Positions 18,506 through 28,315 of a DNA stretch of 64,000 nt are shown here, in pieces. The stretch lies in contig AQUA01000004.1 in NCBI GenBank assembly GCA_000372185.1, positions 39,713-103,712 of the forward strand, written 5' to 3'. Below the pieces are notes generated by a model. That model was not told the origin of the DNA and did not search any database. It saw only the letters and a program-made list of their open reading frames with translations. Both the position numbers and the translations under genes were made by a program. Source of the stretch: an actinobacterium SCGC AAA278-O22. GTDB lineage: Bacteria; Actinomycetota; Actinomycetes; Nanopelagicales; Nanopelagicaceae. Each line of letters begins with the position of its first letter. Position 1 is the stretch's first letter.

Positions 18506-19711
18506 ATGAAAATTGGGATAATCGGACAGGGATATGTCGGCTTGACTATTTCGATTTTCGCAGCTGAGTCTTATGAAGTAGTCGGGTTCGACATTAATGA
18601 ACAAGTGGTAAACAATTTGAACCAAGGTATTTCTCATATAGAAGGAGTTGTTAAAGAAGATTTAGTTTCCCTCATTAAATCTGGCCGCTATCGAGCAACA
18701 ACTTCAGGCAAAGACCTTGAAGAAGTTAAAGTCGTCATAATTGCGGTACCAACCCCACTGACCGAAGATCGCAAGCCGGATATGAAGTTTATCGAAAGTG
18801 CGTGCAAAACGATTGGAGAAAATATTAGTGATTCGGTTCTGATTATAAATGAGTCAACTTCATTCCCCGGAACGCTACGAAATTATATTAAACCTACAAT
18901 TGAGAGATACTCTAAAGGATACGTGAAGCATCAGTATGCAATTTCTCCCGAGAGAGTCGATCCAGGACGAGTAGACTTTAATCAAGAAAATACTCCTCGC
19001 CTATACTCTGGTCTAACTGCCGAGGCAACAGAAAAAACCAAAAACTTCTATTCGAAATTTTGTAATCAGTTAGTCGAAGTTTCTTCTCCGGAAGTCGCAG
19101 AAGCAGCGAAACTTTTCGAGAATACTTTTCGCCAGGTGAACATCGCGTTAGTTAATGAATTTGCACAAATATCTCATACACTTGGAATTAACGTGTATGA
19201 AACATTGGAAGCCGCCAGCACTAAACCCTATGGATTTATGAAGTTCACTCCGGGTGCGGGTGTTGGAGGACATTGCATTCCCGTGGATCCAACCTACCTA
19301 GCTACAGTTGCAGAGGCGAATGGCGCCCCAGCAACTTTCATCCGCCGCGCGAATGAAGTAAATCTTGAAATGTCGAAATACATAGTTGATCGAGTGCAAG
19401 CCGACAATGGTGGAAGTTTGCAAGGCAAGAGCGTGCTGGTGGTTGGTGTCGCATATAAACCAAACGTGGCTGATGTGCGTGAATCTGCTGCTGAACTAGT
19501 TATTAAGCATTTGCGTGACCGTGGAGCAGTTGTCACGTGGCACGATGAGGTAGTTGCTACTTGGCAGGGAGAAATCTCCACACCGCTATCGGGTGCAGAT
19601 ATTTCAGTAGTCATTACCAAGCATGACGTTGTTAATGTTCGGGAAATCTTGGCAAGTGCGCCGTACGTATTTGATACGACAGGTAAAGTTCCTGGAGCTA
19701 CAGGGCTTTAA
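18506..19711 (+). CDS. Nucleotide-sugar dehydrogenase (UDP-glucose/UDP-ManNAc dehydrogenase family)
   Basis: IGIIGQGYVGLTISIFAAE; SPERVDPGR; FTPGAGVGGHCIPVDPTYL. Confidence 0.88.
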   Translation: MKIGIIGQGYVGLTISIFAAESYEVVGFDINEQVVNNLNQGISHIEGVVKEDLVSLIKSGRYRATTSGKDLEEVKVVIIAVPTPLTEDRKPDMKFIESACKTIGENISDSVLIINESTSFPGTLRNYIKPTIERYSKGYVKHQYAISPERVDPGRVDFNQENTPRLYSGLTAEATEKTKNFYSKFCNQLVEVSSPEVAEAAKLFENTFRQVNIALVNEFAQISHTLGINVYETLEAASTKPYGFMKFTPGAGVGGHCIPVDPTYLATVAEANGAPATFIRRANEVNLEMSKYIVDRVQADNGGSLQGKSVLVVGVAYKPNVADVRESAAELVIKHLRDRGAVVTWHDEVVATWQGEISTPLSGADISVVITKHDVVNVREILASAPYVFDTTGKVPGATGL

Positions 19712-20658
19712 GAGAAACTTTCTGCAACGCTATCAATAATTGAATCGAGAGTGTGAGTTGGTTCCCAGCCAACAGCCTTCTTTATCTTGGCGATATCAGG
19801 GACTCTGCGTTGCATATCTTCAAAACCCGCAGGGTATGCCTCAGTGTAAGGAATATATTTTATTTTTGATGAGGACTTAGTGCGCTCAATTGTTTTTTCA
19901 GCAAGTTGTTTTATTGTTACTTCGCCAACTCCACCGACGTTGAAGTAATCACCAATGGTCGAATCTGTATCAACGATGTTCAGGACTGCTTTCACAGCGT
20001 CTTCTACATGGCAGAAGACGCGAGATTGAGTGCCGTCGTCATAAATGACAATGTCTTCGTTCTTGAGAGCAGCTTGGATAAAGCGCGGAATAACCATTCC
20101 GTATTGGCCGGTTTGGCGCGGGCCGACGGTGTTAAAGAAGCGGATTGTGGTGACTTTGAGACCGTGGGTTTTGTGAAGTGTGTGGGCTACTGCTTCTTCA
20201 AGGGCTTTTGCGTCTGAGTATGTCCAGCGGATTTTCTGTGGGGCACCGACTACGCGATCTGATTCTTCGTGAAGAGGCTGGTTGGGGTTCTTGCCGTAGA
20301 TCTCAGATGTTGATGCGATGAGTAGACGCTTGTTGTGCTTGGTTGCTGCATGGAGAACAACTTTTGAGCCGTTGAAGTTTCGATCGATGGATTCAATGGT
20401 GTGGTCCATGATGTTCTTAACGCCAAGGGCTGCGGCCATGTGGAAGACAGCATCTGATTTGGCAACTAATTGGTCGACGAGCTCTTTGTCACGGATATCT
20501 CCTTCGTAGAGGGAGATTTTGCCTTCGAGGTGCGCAATATTTTGCTTTGATCCAGTTGATAGGTTGTCGAGGATTGTGACGGTATCGCCACGGGCGATGA
20601 GGGCATCGGCAAGGTGTGAGCCAATAAATCCGGCACCGCCGGTGATGAAAGTGCGCAT
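19708..20658 (-). CDS. NAD-dependent epimerase/dehydratase (SDR)
   Basis: FITGGAGFIGSHLADALIARG; ASTSEIYG; YSDAKALEE; FFNTVGPRQTGQYGMVIPRFI. Confidence 0.85.
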   Translation of the reverse strand: MRTFITGGAGFIGSHLADALIARGDTVTILDNLSTGSKQNIAHLEGKISLYEGDIRDKELVDQLVAKSDAVFHMAAALGVKNIMDHTIESIDRNFNGSKVVLHAATKHNKRLLIASTSEIYGKNPNQPLHEESDRVVGAPQKIRWTYSDAKALEEAVAHTLHKTHGLKVTTIRFFNTVGPRQTGQYGMVIPRFIQAALKNEDIVIYDDGTQSRVFCHVEDAVKAVLNIVDTDSTIGDYFNVGGVGEVTIKQLAEKTIERTKSSSKIKYIPYTEAYPAGFEDMQRRVPDIAKIKKAVGWEPTHTLDSIIDSVAESFS

Positions 20659-20686
20659 ATCTGAGAGTCTATCGTTTTCTCATAAA

Positions 20687-21472
20687 TTACTTAGAATTAT
20701 TTCGAACATGCATTGCTGTGGCTGGGTCACCAATCAAAATTCCCTGACGGGATTGGACAATGTGAACAAATTCTCCGGCCTCGAGCAAGCTTTCAAAGCT
20801 TCCCATATCGAGCCAAGCAGTGCCCATAGGAAGGACTTCAACTGCAAGCTTTCCGCGCGACATATACTCCTTGATTGCATCAGTGATTTCAAGTTCACCA
20901 CGGGAGCTCGGTTTCAATTTACGGCAAATTTCAACGATATCTTTGTCGAAGTAATACAGGCCCGGAATGGCTAAGTCGGATTTAGGGGTCTTAGGCTTTT
21001 CTTCAATTGAGATTGGCCTCCCTGTTGGGTCAAGTTCTACAACACCGTATGCAGTCGGGTCGCTAACTTTGTATGCAAAAACTTTCGCGCCATCAACTGA
21101 AGAGAGATTTTGTAACTTTCTTCCGAGTCCAGAACCGTAAAGGAAGTTATCTCCCAGAATGAGGTAGAAGCCATCACCATTTAGAAATTCCTCTGCAATT
21201 AATGGCGCTTGCGCCAAGCCCGCGGGCTTTGCCTGATGAGCATATGAAATCGAAACGCCAAACTCAGATCCGTCACCGAGAAGGGCCTGAAATGATGGTG
21301 CATCCTCAGGACGGGTTATCACAAGCACTTCTTTAACTCCGGCCAGAATCAAGGTTGTGAGTGGGTAATAAATCATCGGCTTGTCATAGACGGGAAGAAG
21401 CTGTTTTGAGATCACTTTGGTAAGTGGATGTAGTCTTGTCCCCGAACCACCTGCGAGAATGACGCCCTTCAT
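20687..21472 (-). CDS. rmlA: Glucose-1-phosphate thymidylyltransferase
   Basis: MKGVILAGGSGTRLHPLTKVISKQLLPVYDKPMIYYPL; adjacent to rmlB/D/C-like genes. Confidence 0.93.
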   Translation of the reverse strand: MKGVILAGGSGTRLHPLTKVISKQLLPVYDKPMIYYPLTTLILAGVKEVLVITRPEDAPSFQALLGDGSEFGVSISYAHQAKPAGLAQAPLIAEEFLNGDGFYLILGDNFLYGSGLGRKLQNLSSVDGAKVFAYKVSDPTAYGVVELDPTGRPISIEEKPKTPKSDLAIPGLYYFDKDIVEICRKLKPSSRGELEITDAIKEYMSRGKLAVEVLPMGTAWLDMGSFESLLEAGEFVHIVQSRQGILIGDPATAMHVRNNSK

Positions 21473-21511
21473 TGCAGTCCGCCTTAAAGTAAAAAATATT
21501 GGAGCGAATAC

Positions 21512-22492
21512 ATGAACCTTATGATTACCGGCGGTGCTGGATTCATTGGGTCTCGATTCGCTGAATTATTGGTTTCTCAAGTGATTCCAAATCGATTTTC
21601 AAGTATTACCGTTGTAGACAATCTGACCTACTCGGGCAATCTTTCGAATCTCGATTTAGTAATCTCGACCCCCGAATTCTATTTTCACAAGGTGGATATA
21701 TGCAATCAGGTGGACGTAGAGGGTGTAATTAGAGAGCGCTCAATCGACCTTATAGTGAATTTCGCTGCAGAATCACACGTAGATCGGTCAATTGAGTCAT
21801 CTTACGAATTCTTGCACACGAATGTGATGGGCACACAGAACCTCTTGGATTTAGCAAAGAAGTATGGCGTCGAGAGGTACCTCCAAGTTTCGACAGATGA
21901 AGTTTACGGTGCCATTCAAGTGGGTAGTTGGGAAGAGGATGAACCACTGAAGCCTAATTCACCATATTCAGCGAGCAAAGCTGGTGCAGATCTTCTTGTC
22001 CTCGCTTATGGCAAAACTTACGGATTGAATGTAGGAATTACTCGTTGTTGCAACAACTATGGGTTGAGACAGTTCCCAGAGAAAATAATTCCACTCTTTG
22101 TCTCTAACCTAATCGATGGAAAGCGAGTGCCGATTTACGGCGATGGAAACCAGATTCGCGAATGGATTCACGTTGACGACCATTGCCGTGGTGTATTTGC
22201 GGTCCTGAACAATGGGAAGCCTGGCGAAATTTACAACATTGCAGGAACGGATGAGTTTCGCAACATTGAGCTCGCGCGCAAAATCATCTCCTACTTTGGA
22301 AAAAGCGAAGCCGAAGCTTTTGAATTTGTAGCAGATCGAAAAGGACACGATATTCGCTATTCGCTCACTGGGAATAAATCACGAACTGAACTAGGGGTCG
22401 AACCCCAAATTGATTTTGAGACAGGGCTTCGAAAGACTATTGAATGGTATGTCGCCAATGAATCTTGGTGGCGACCACTTCTGAAGAAATAA
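21512..22492 (+). CDS. rmlB: dTDP-glucose 4,6-dehydratase
   Basis: ITGGAGFIGSRF; NFAAESHVDRSI; QVSTDEVYG; PYSASKAGADLLV. Confidence 0.93.
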   Translation: MNLMITGGAGFIGSRFAELLVSQVIPNRFSSITVVDNLTYSGNLSNLDLVISTPEFYFHKVDICNQVDVEGVIRERSIDLIVNFAAESHVDRSIESSYEFLHTNVMGTQNLLDLAKKYGVERYLQVSTDEVYGAIQVGSWEEDEPLKPNSPYSASKAGADLLVLAYGKTYGLNVGITRCCNNYGLRQFPEKIIPLFVSNLIDGKRVPIYGDGNQIREWIHVDDHCRGVFAVLNNGKPGEIYNIAGTDEFRNIELARKIISYFGKSEAEAFEFVADRKGHDIRYSLTGNKSRTELGVEPQIDFETGLRKTIEWYVANESWWRPLLKK

Positions 22493-23371
22493 ATGGAACG
22501 CATACTCCTATTTGGCGGAAGTGGAATTCTTGGCACAGAAGTTCTTCGTATCCTCGAAAATGAAAAAATTGAATATTTGTCTCCGAAGTCTTCTGATATC
22601 GATATTAGAGATAAAGACTCAGTCACAAATTCGGTGCAATCATTCGCACCAACCTGGATAATCAATTGCGCGGCTTGGACTAGTGTGGATGGCGCTGAAG
22701 ATTCCTTTGAAGAGGCATGTGAGCTCAATGAGACCGCGGTGAAAAATATCGCTACCGCAGCTGCGTCAATCGGCTGTAAAGTCATTCATATTTCGACAGA
22801 TTACGTTTTTGATGGGGAATCTGATTTACCTTATGAAGAGGAATCCATAGTTAACCCCATAAACAAATACGGGGAATCCAAGCTAATGGGCGAGAAGGCC
22901 CTTTTGGCAGCGCTTCCTGGATCTTTCGTGGTTAGAACTTCATGGCTCTACGGCGCGAACGGTAAGAATTTCGTAAAAACAATCGCCGCTAAAGCCCTCC
23001 GGAATGAACCAGCAAGAGTCGTTGACGATCAGGTGGGAAGCCCTACAAGTTCGAAAGACTTAGCCGCGGGTATTGTCTCAATAATTCGAATTCATCCAGA
23101 ACCAGGAATTTACAATTTCTCAAATGAGGGAAGTTGCAGTTGGTTTGAATTCGCTAGAGCTATTTATAAGCACTTAGGTGCGTCCGCAGAATTAGTTGTA
23201 GCCACTAACTCGGCTTCACTGAACCTCAAAGCGAGTAGGCCAAAATTTACCTTGCTAAATAAGGAAAAATGGAAGGCAGCTCGTCTAAGTAAGGTTCCGA
23301 ATTGGGATTCATCGTTAGAATCAGCGTTGCCTGAAATCGTCGCCGAAATGAAGAAACTTGGAGAGTCATGA
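22493..23371 (+). CDS. rmlD: dTDP-4-dehydrorhamnose reductase
   Basis: NCAAWTSVDGAED; HISTDYVFDGE; YGESKLMGEKA; VVRTSWLYG. Confidence 0.92.
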   Translation: MERILLFGGSGILGTEVLRILENEKIEYLSPKSSDIDIRDKDSVTNSVQSFAPTWIINCAAWTSVDGAEDSFEEACELNETAVKNIATAAASIGCKVIHISTDYVFDGESDLPYEEESIVNPINKYGESKLMGEKALLAALPGSFVVRTSWLYGANGKNFVKTIAAKALRNEPARVVDDQVGSPTSSKDLAAGIVSIIRIHPEPGIYNFSNEGSCSWFEFARAIYKHLGASAELVVATNSASLNLKASRPKFTLLNKEKWKAARLSKVPNWDSSLESALPEIVAEMKKLGES

Positions 23372-23934
23372 CATTGCAAGAACTATCTATCTCCGGTGCT
23401 TACGTAGTAACTCATAATGTATTCCCCGATGAACGTGGACTTTTTCGAGAGTGGTTCAAAGCTGATGAAATAGTGTCAATTGATGATACCTTTTCTGTAG
23501 AACAAGCCAATTGCTCGAAGTCAAAACAGTTCGTAATCAGAGGGATTCATTATTCAGTGGCCCCTCAGGGGCAAGCAAAACTTGTGACGTGTGCGAGCGG
23601 CAAGATTATTGATATTTTGGTTGATTTGCGTGTTGGCTCTCCTAGTTATCTTAACATTGAATATGTTGAACTCTCAGAAGATTCTGGCAATGTAGTTTTT
23701 ATACCAACTGGAGTTGGCCATGGATTTTTTGTTGAGAGCGAATCCGCGGCCGTTGTGTATTTAACTTCAAGCGGATATGCACCAGAGTACGAGAAGGCAA
23801 TCATCCCAACGGATCCAGAACTTGGAATTATTTGGCCAATTCCTTTCGGTGAACTTGGAGTTATCTCTAAGGCAGACTCGGAGGCACCAACTTTGGCGAA
23901 AGCTACGGAGTCAGGAATTCTTCCAACTTTCTAG
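23368..23934 (+). CDS. rmlC: dTDP-4-dehydrorhamnose 3,5-epimerase family
   Basis: DERGLFREWF; IRGIHYSVAPQGQAKLVTCASGKIIDILVDLRVGSPSY; IPTGVGHGF. Confidence 0.9.
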   Translation: MTLQELSISGAYVVTHNVFPDERGLFREWFKADEIVSIDDTFSVEQANCSKSKQFVIRGIHYSVAPQGQAKLVTCASGKIIDILVDLRVGSPSYLNIEYVELSEDSGNVVFIPTGVGHGFFVESESAAVVYLTSSGYAPEYEKAIIPTDPELGIIWPIPFGELGVISKADSEAPTLAKATESGILPTF

Positions 23935-23999
23935 TTTTGTTAAGTGCTGGCTCGGGTTCTATGCAGGTGGTTCTCAGGTAAGTACGGCATGGTTGGGGC

Positions 24000-25355
24000 A
24001 TGAAAAGTTCTGGGGCCACATTTAGGAAGCACTCATCAGTTGGGGTTGATTGGGCTTCGTGGTTCTTGGGCATTGGCTTGGGGCTGACGTTGGCTCTGCA
24101 GGCGACGACGATGCGAAAGAGCGATATCTCCACTGTTTATGCGGTGGTGGCTTCGGTTTCGCGGTTGGCGGCTTTAACGGGAACTTTCTTTGCTGTGGTG
24201 GGGATTTTCTTGATTGCTCGTATTCCGTGGGTTGAACGAGGTGTTGGCCACGATCGATTGGTGACATGGCATCGCAAGTTGGGGCCATGGAGTCTGTATT
24301 TAATTGGTGCGCATGTGCTCTTTATTGTCTTGTCATCTGCGGGGCAAGATGGAGTGATGTTGGCCGTCGAGATGTGGCGAATGATCAACACGATGACGTG
24401 GATGTGGCCGGCGCTTGCTGGATTTATCTTGATGGTGGCGGCGGGAGTGACTTCTTATAAGAAGGCGCGAGCAAAGATGAGTTATGAGACATGGTGGATT
24501 ATCCATGTCTATACATATATCGCTATTGCAGTTTCATTTATGCACCAAGTGCTTAATGGTCAGATGTTTGTGGGGCATCCACTTAATCGTCTGTATTGGA
24601 CATTTTTATATGTAGCTATGGCAGTCTGTGTTATCTACTACCGCTTTGGAATTCCGTTGTGGCGCTCGCTTCAACTTAATTTAGTTGTGGACAAAGTTGT
24701 TGTTGAAGGACCTGGAGTTATCTCAGTGATTATGAAGGGTCGCAACTTACATAAGTTGGCAGCTGAGGGTGGACAGTTCTTTGGGTGGCGTTTCTTAACT
24801 CGTGGTCACTTCTTGATGTCTCACCCTTACTCTCTGTCAGCAGCTCCTACAGAACACTTCTTACGTGTGACAGTGAAAGATTTAGGTGATCACTCTCGCT
24901 CACTTGCATTCTTAAAGCGTGGAACGCGAGTATTTGTTGAAGGTCCGTATGGTGCATTTACTGCAGGGCGGGCAACAAGACCGCATGTAGTAATGGTCGG
25001 TGGTGGTGTGGGTATTACGCCGATTCGTGCGCTAATGGATGAGTTTAAAAATGGCGTGCAGTTAGATGTTATCTATCGCGTATCGCGCAAAGAGGATTTG
25101 GTTCTGAAGGAAGAACTTGATTATTTGCAGGCTAATTCTGGGGGCACGATTAGGGTGCATTATTTGGTGGGATCTCGCCGTGAGCATCCGATGGATGCAA
25201 AGGCGCTGAAGGAGCTCGTGCCACGGGTCGCAGATTCAGATATCTACATCTGTGGCCCTGGGCCACTTGTAGAGACCGTAAAACGGGCCGCAGAGGACCT
25301 AGGTGTGCCTAAGAACCGCTTCCATGATGAAGCCTTCGCTTTCCACTCAGAGTAG
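24000..25355 (+). CDS. Ferric-reductase-like transmembrane protein with FAD/NAD(P)H oxidoreductase domain
   Basis: N-terminal TM helices with GAHVLF and FMHQVLNG His positions; HPYSLSAAPTEHFLRVTVK; GPYGAFT; MVGGGVGITPIRAL; YICGPGPLVETVKRA. Confidence 0.85.
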   Translation: MKSSGATFRKHSSVGVDWASWFLGIGLGLTLALQATTMRKSDISTVYAVVASVSRLAALTGTFFAVVGIFLIARIPWVERGVGHDRLVTWHRKLGPWSLYLIGAHVLFIVLSSAGQDGVMLAVEMWRMINTMTWMWPALAGFILMVAAGVTSYKKARAKMSYETWWIIHVYTYIAIAVSFMHQVLNGQMFVGHPLNRLYWTFLYVAMAVCVIYYRFGIPLWRSLQLNLVVDKVVVEGPGVISVIMKGRNLHKLAAEGGQFFGWRFLTRGHFLMSHPYSLSAAPTEHFLRVTVKDLGDHSRSLAFLKRGTRVFVEGPYGAFTAGRATRPHVVMVGGGVGITPIRALMDEFKNGVQLDVIYRVSRKEDLVLKEELDYLQANSGGTIRVHYLVGSRREHPMDAKALKELVPRVADSDIYICGPGPLVETVKRAAEDLGVPKNRFHDEAFAFHSE

Positions 25356-25420
25356 GAATTCGTAGACGTGGCTCTAGATGGGCTCAGATACTTCTCAGGA
25401 TTGGAAGTCATAGTTCAGAT

Positions 25421-26116
25421 ATGAAACGCGCACTATTAATTGCTGGCGGAACCGTGGGTGGGCTCGGAGCGGTATTGGCGATTACCCCACCGCAGTTCAC
25501 TGCAACTCAAGATGTGAATGGTTTGGCCGGATCAATCGGTGGCGGTGCTGGAACAGCGCAGGCTCAGACCGTTGCAGATGCGACACAGGCCGCACCTACT
25601 CCAACTGCTACAAAAGCTGTAGCAACTAAGGCCGCAACCACAAAGAGTGCAAAGGCGACGACAAAACAGAGTGCGGCTGCAAAACAGAGTGCATCGAGCA
25701 CGCCTTCGCCGGCTGCAACAAAATCGGCAGAAGTTGCGGCTACTCCAACCCCTACCCCAACTCCAACGGCGACCAAAACTACATCAGCTCCAAGTTCTGG
25801 TGGGTATTCAGGAACCGTGACTGGTGCGTCATTTAATGCACGTAACTACGGAAACCTTTCTGCAACAGTAACTTTTAGTAACGGACAAATATCTAAGGTG
25901 ACTGCTTCCCAATCCCCGTCATCATGGAGCCAGCAATCATTATCAGCTTTGATTCCCTATGTCAGTGGTGGGAAAATTACCGTTGAGCAGATCAAACAAT
26001 ATTCGGCAGCGCAGTTGCCATGTGCGACTCAAAATAGCTGCCGTTCACAGGCTTCATTTACTGCAGAAGCCTTTTGGTCTTCAGTGAAATCTGCAATTTC
26101 AAAGGCTGGTTTGTGA
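25421..26116 (+). CDS. FMN-binding domain protein, membrane-anchored/secreted
   Basis: N-terminal hydrophobic segment; Ala/Lys/Thr/Pro linker; C-terminal domain YSGTVTGASFNARNYGNLSATVTFSNGQISKVTA; adjacent apbE. Confidence 0.78.
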   Translation: MKRALLIAGGTVGGLGAVLAITPPQFTATQDVNGLAGSIGGGAGTAQAQTVADATQAAPTPTATKAVATKAATTKSAKATTKQSAAAKQSASSTPSPAATKSAEVAATPTPTPTPTATKTTSAPSSGGYSGTVTGASFNARNYGNLSATVTFSNGQISKVTASQSPSSWSQQSLSALIPYVSGGKITVEQIKQYSAAQLPCATQNSCRSQASFTAEAFWSSVKSAISKAGL

Positions 26117-26874
26117 GGCTAGAAAGATTTGTTGAAACCTGGGGAACAGTTGTTGTAGTTGATGCAGCTTCTCAGGGATTAGATAGTGGCCAACTTGCTC
26201 GTGCTATTGATGAAGTTGAAGAGTTCTTTTATCAAGTAGATAGAGATTTTTCGACTTATAAATCTGATTCTCAAGTTTCGCGACTTCGTCGCGGAGAGAT
26301 GAAGATTGAAGATGCAACTGAATATGTGCAGCAGGTGTGGGCGCTCTGCGAATACGCGCGGGAACTCACTTTGGGTGCATTCGATCCCTGGAAAGCAGAA
26401 GGCGGTTTTGACCCATCGGGCTTGGTAAAGGGATGGGCTGCTGAAGTTGGGGCGCAGATGTTGGTTGAAGCTGGCGCAGATCACGTCTTGATTAACGCTT
26501 CTGGTGATTTGGTTCTGCGGGGCGGAAAACCCGAAGGTGGGCCTTGGAATATAGGTATTGCAAGCCCCGATGATGTCGAAGAGTATGTGAAGTTCTTTGA
26601 TGTCGTTGATGGATCAGTTGCAACCAGTGGTGATTATGAAAAGGGCGCGCACATCATTGATCCTCATACCGGCTTGATTGCTATTGGTGCACGCTCTGCA
26701 TCAGTTATCGGGCCAGATGGTGCCATTTGTGATGCGCTGGCGACTGCGCTCATGGTCGATGGCGTAGATGCGCAGAAATGGATTGGTCGACCAGAGCTTG
26801 CCGAATATTCATTTTGGACTATCAATCGTGATGATGAAACTGCATGGTCCTACGGGCCTAATTCAGGTTACTAG
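26113..26874 (+). CDS. apbE: FAD:protein FMN transferase
   Basis: ETWGTVVVVDA; FDPSGLVKGWAAEVG; HVLINASGDLVLRGGKP; VATSGDYEKGAHIIDPHTG. The likely GTG start overlaps the upstream TGA; the track start 26074 is upstream of this. Confidence 0.88.
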   Translation: MRLERFVETWGTVVVVDAASQGLDSGQLARAIDEVEEFFYQVDRDFSTYKSDSQVSRLRRGEMKIEDATEYVQQVWALCEYARELTLGAFDPWKAEGGFDPSGLVKGWAAEVGAQMLVEAGADHVLINASGDLVLRGGKPEGGPWNIGIASPDDVEEYVKFFDVVDGSVATSGDYEKGAHIIDPHTGLIAIGARSASVIGPDGAICDALATALMVDGVDAQKWIGRPELAEYSFWTINRDDETAWSYGPNSGY

Positions 26875-26903
26875 ATAAGTACTCGCCGACCCGCGATACT
26901 TGC

Positions 26904-27395
26904 GTGGTGGAAACAACTGGTGGGTTTACGAGCGTTGGTTTAGAGCTCGAGGCTAAGGCTCTGCAGTTGTCATCTTTAACACAAGCTGAGGCAATTGAGA
27001 TCGGCACTATTGCGCAAGAAATTGGCTTAGATCGCAATCTTCCTATTGCCATTGAAGTGCGGATGAAAGATTGGATTGTCTTTCATGCATCCCTTCCTGG
27101 ATCCACCCCTGAGAATGATTGGTGGATTGGTCGCAAAGCGCGCGTTGTGAATTTAACAGGGCGCTCAACTATGCATGAGCGAGTTATTGCTGAAGAGCAA
27201 GAAATTGATTGGCATGCCGAAAAAGGTTTAGAAGAAGATTTATATGCCATCCATGGTGGCGGGCTTGCGCTCAACGTTGTTGGTTTGGGTTTAACTGGAG
27301 TTTTGATTATCAGTGGGCTGCCGCAAGTAGATGATCATTTGTTAGGCGTTGAAATCATTACCGAATATTTGGCGCGCAAGGGAGAACAGCAATGA
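26904..27395 (+). CDS. Heme-degrading/UPF0303-like domain protein
   Basis: Domain pattern VRMKDWIVFHASLPGSTPENDWWIGRKARVV; HGGGLALNVVGLGLTGVLIISGLPQVDDHLLGVEII. Confidence 0.7.
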   Translation: MVETTGGFTSVGLELEAKALQLSSLTQAEAIEIGTIAQEIGLDRNLPIAIEVRMKDWIVFHASLPGSTPENDWWIGRKARVVNLTGRSTMHERVIAEEQEIDWHAEKGLEEDLYAIHGGGLALNVVGLGLTGVLIISGLPQVDDHLLGVEIITEYLARKGEQQ

Positions 27396-28300
27396 GCATC
27401 TGGGTGTGTGGTGAGGTGCTCATCGATTTAATTCCTGGCGCGGATGGTGTGCGAGTTCCGCATGTGGGTGGAGGGCCGGCGAATACCGCAAAGGCGCTTG
27501 CTCGTCTTGGTTTTGATGCTCATTTCATTGATGGTATTTCAACTGATAAATATGGAGTTGCTGCGCGCAAAGAATTAATTGATGATGAAGTGAAGTTAGA
27601 TCTGGCACTACCAAGTGAAAAGCCAACATGTTTGGCGACGGTGACACTTGATGCAAATGGTGGGGCTTCGTATGAATTTTTGATTGATGGAACTGCGACA
27701 TTTGATTTCTCACTTGATTGGCTACCTGATCCATCAAGATATAAGCCCCAAGTTCTCCATATAGGCACTTTGGTTACTGTGATTGAGCCAGGTGCTGACG
27801 TACTTTACGACTGGGCTATTCAAGTAGCCGAGTTTGCTCCCATTGTTTATGACCCGAATATTCGACCATCTGTCATGGGTGATCGCGATAAATACCAAGC
27901 TTCAGTTGAAAAATGGGCTGCTATTTCATCGGTTATCAAGGTGAGTGATGACGATATGGCGTGGTTATATCCAGGTGTTGAATATGCAGTGGTTGCTAAG
28001 CGCTGGGTATCAGATGGCGCAGCGCTAGTCGTCGTCACACGTGGTTCTCAAGGTTTGATTGGATTTACAGCTGATGGCGCTGTTGAAGTACCGGGTGTGA
28101 AGATTGAAGTTGCTGACACTGTTGGAGCCGGTGACACAGTCGGGGCAATCATTGTTGAAGCGATGATTGAAAAAGGAATTCTTAATTTAACTGGTGATGT
28201 ATTGAAATCGACTCTGCACCGTGCAGCTGTTGCTGCAGGAATTACATGTTCACGCAAAGGTGCGCAGCCACCGTATAAGCATGAGCTTAAGAATATTTAG
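27392..28300 (+). CDS. PfkB-family carbohydrate kinase (fructokinase-like)
   Basis: VGGGPANTAKALARLG; DTVGAGDTVGAIIVEAMIE. Confidence 0.88.
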   Translation: MSIWVCGEVLIDLIPGADGVRVPHVGGGPANTAKALARLGFDAHFIDGISTDKYGVAARKELIDDEVKLDLALPSEKPTCLATVTLDANGGASYEFLIDGTATFDFSLDWLPDPSRYKPQVLHIGTLVTVIEPGADVLYDWAIQVAEFAPIVYDPNIRPSVMGDRDKYQASVEKWAAISSVIKVSDDDMAWLYPGVEYAVVAKRWVSDGAALVVVTRGSQGLIGFTADGAVEVPGVKIEVADTVGAGDTVGAIIVEAMIEKGILNLTGDVLKSTLHRAAVAAGITCSRKGAQPPYKHELKNI

Positions 28301-28315
28301 TTTCGGGGGCGCGTA

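Noticed and set aside
22357-22785. 142-aa minus-strand ORF across rmlB/rmlD
   Set aside because: Antisense to two well-supported genes; no family resemblance.
24022-24460. Several 60-90 aa ORFs on both strands at the start of the ferric-reductase-like gene
   Set aside because: All lie inside a convincing CDS in alternative frames; no independent evidence.
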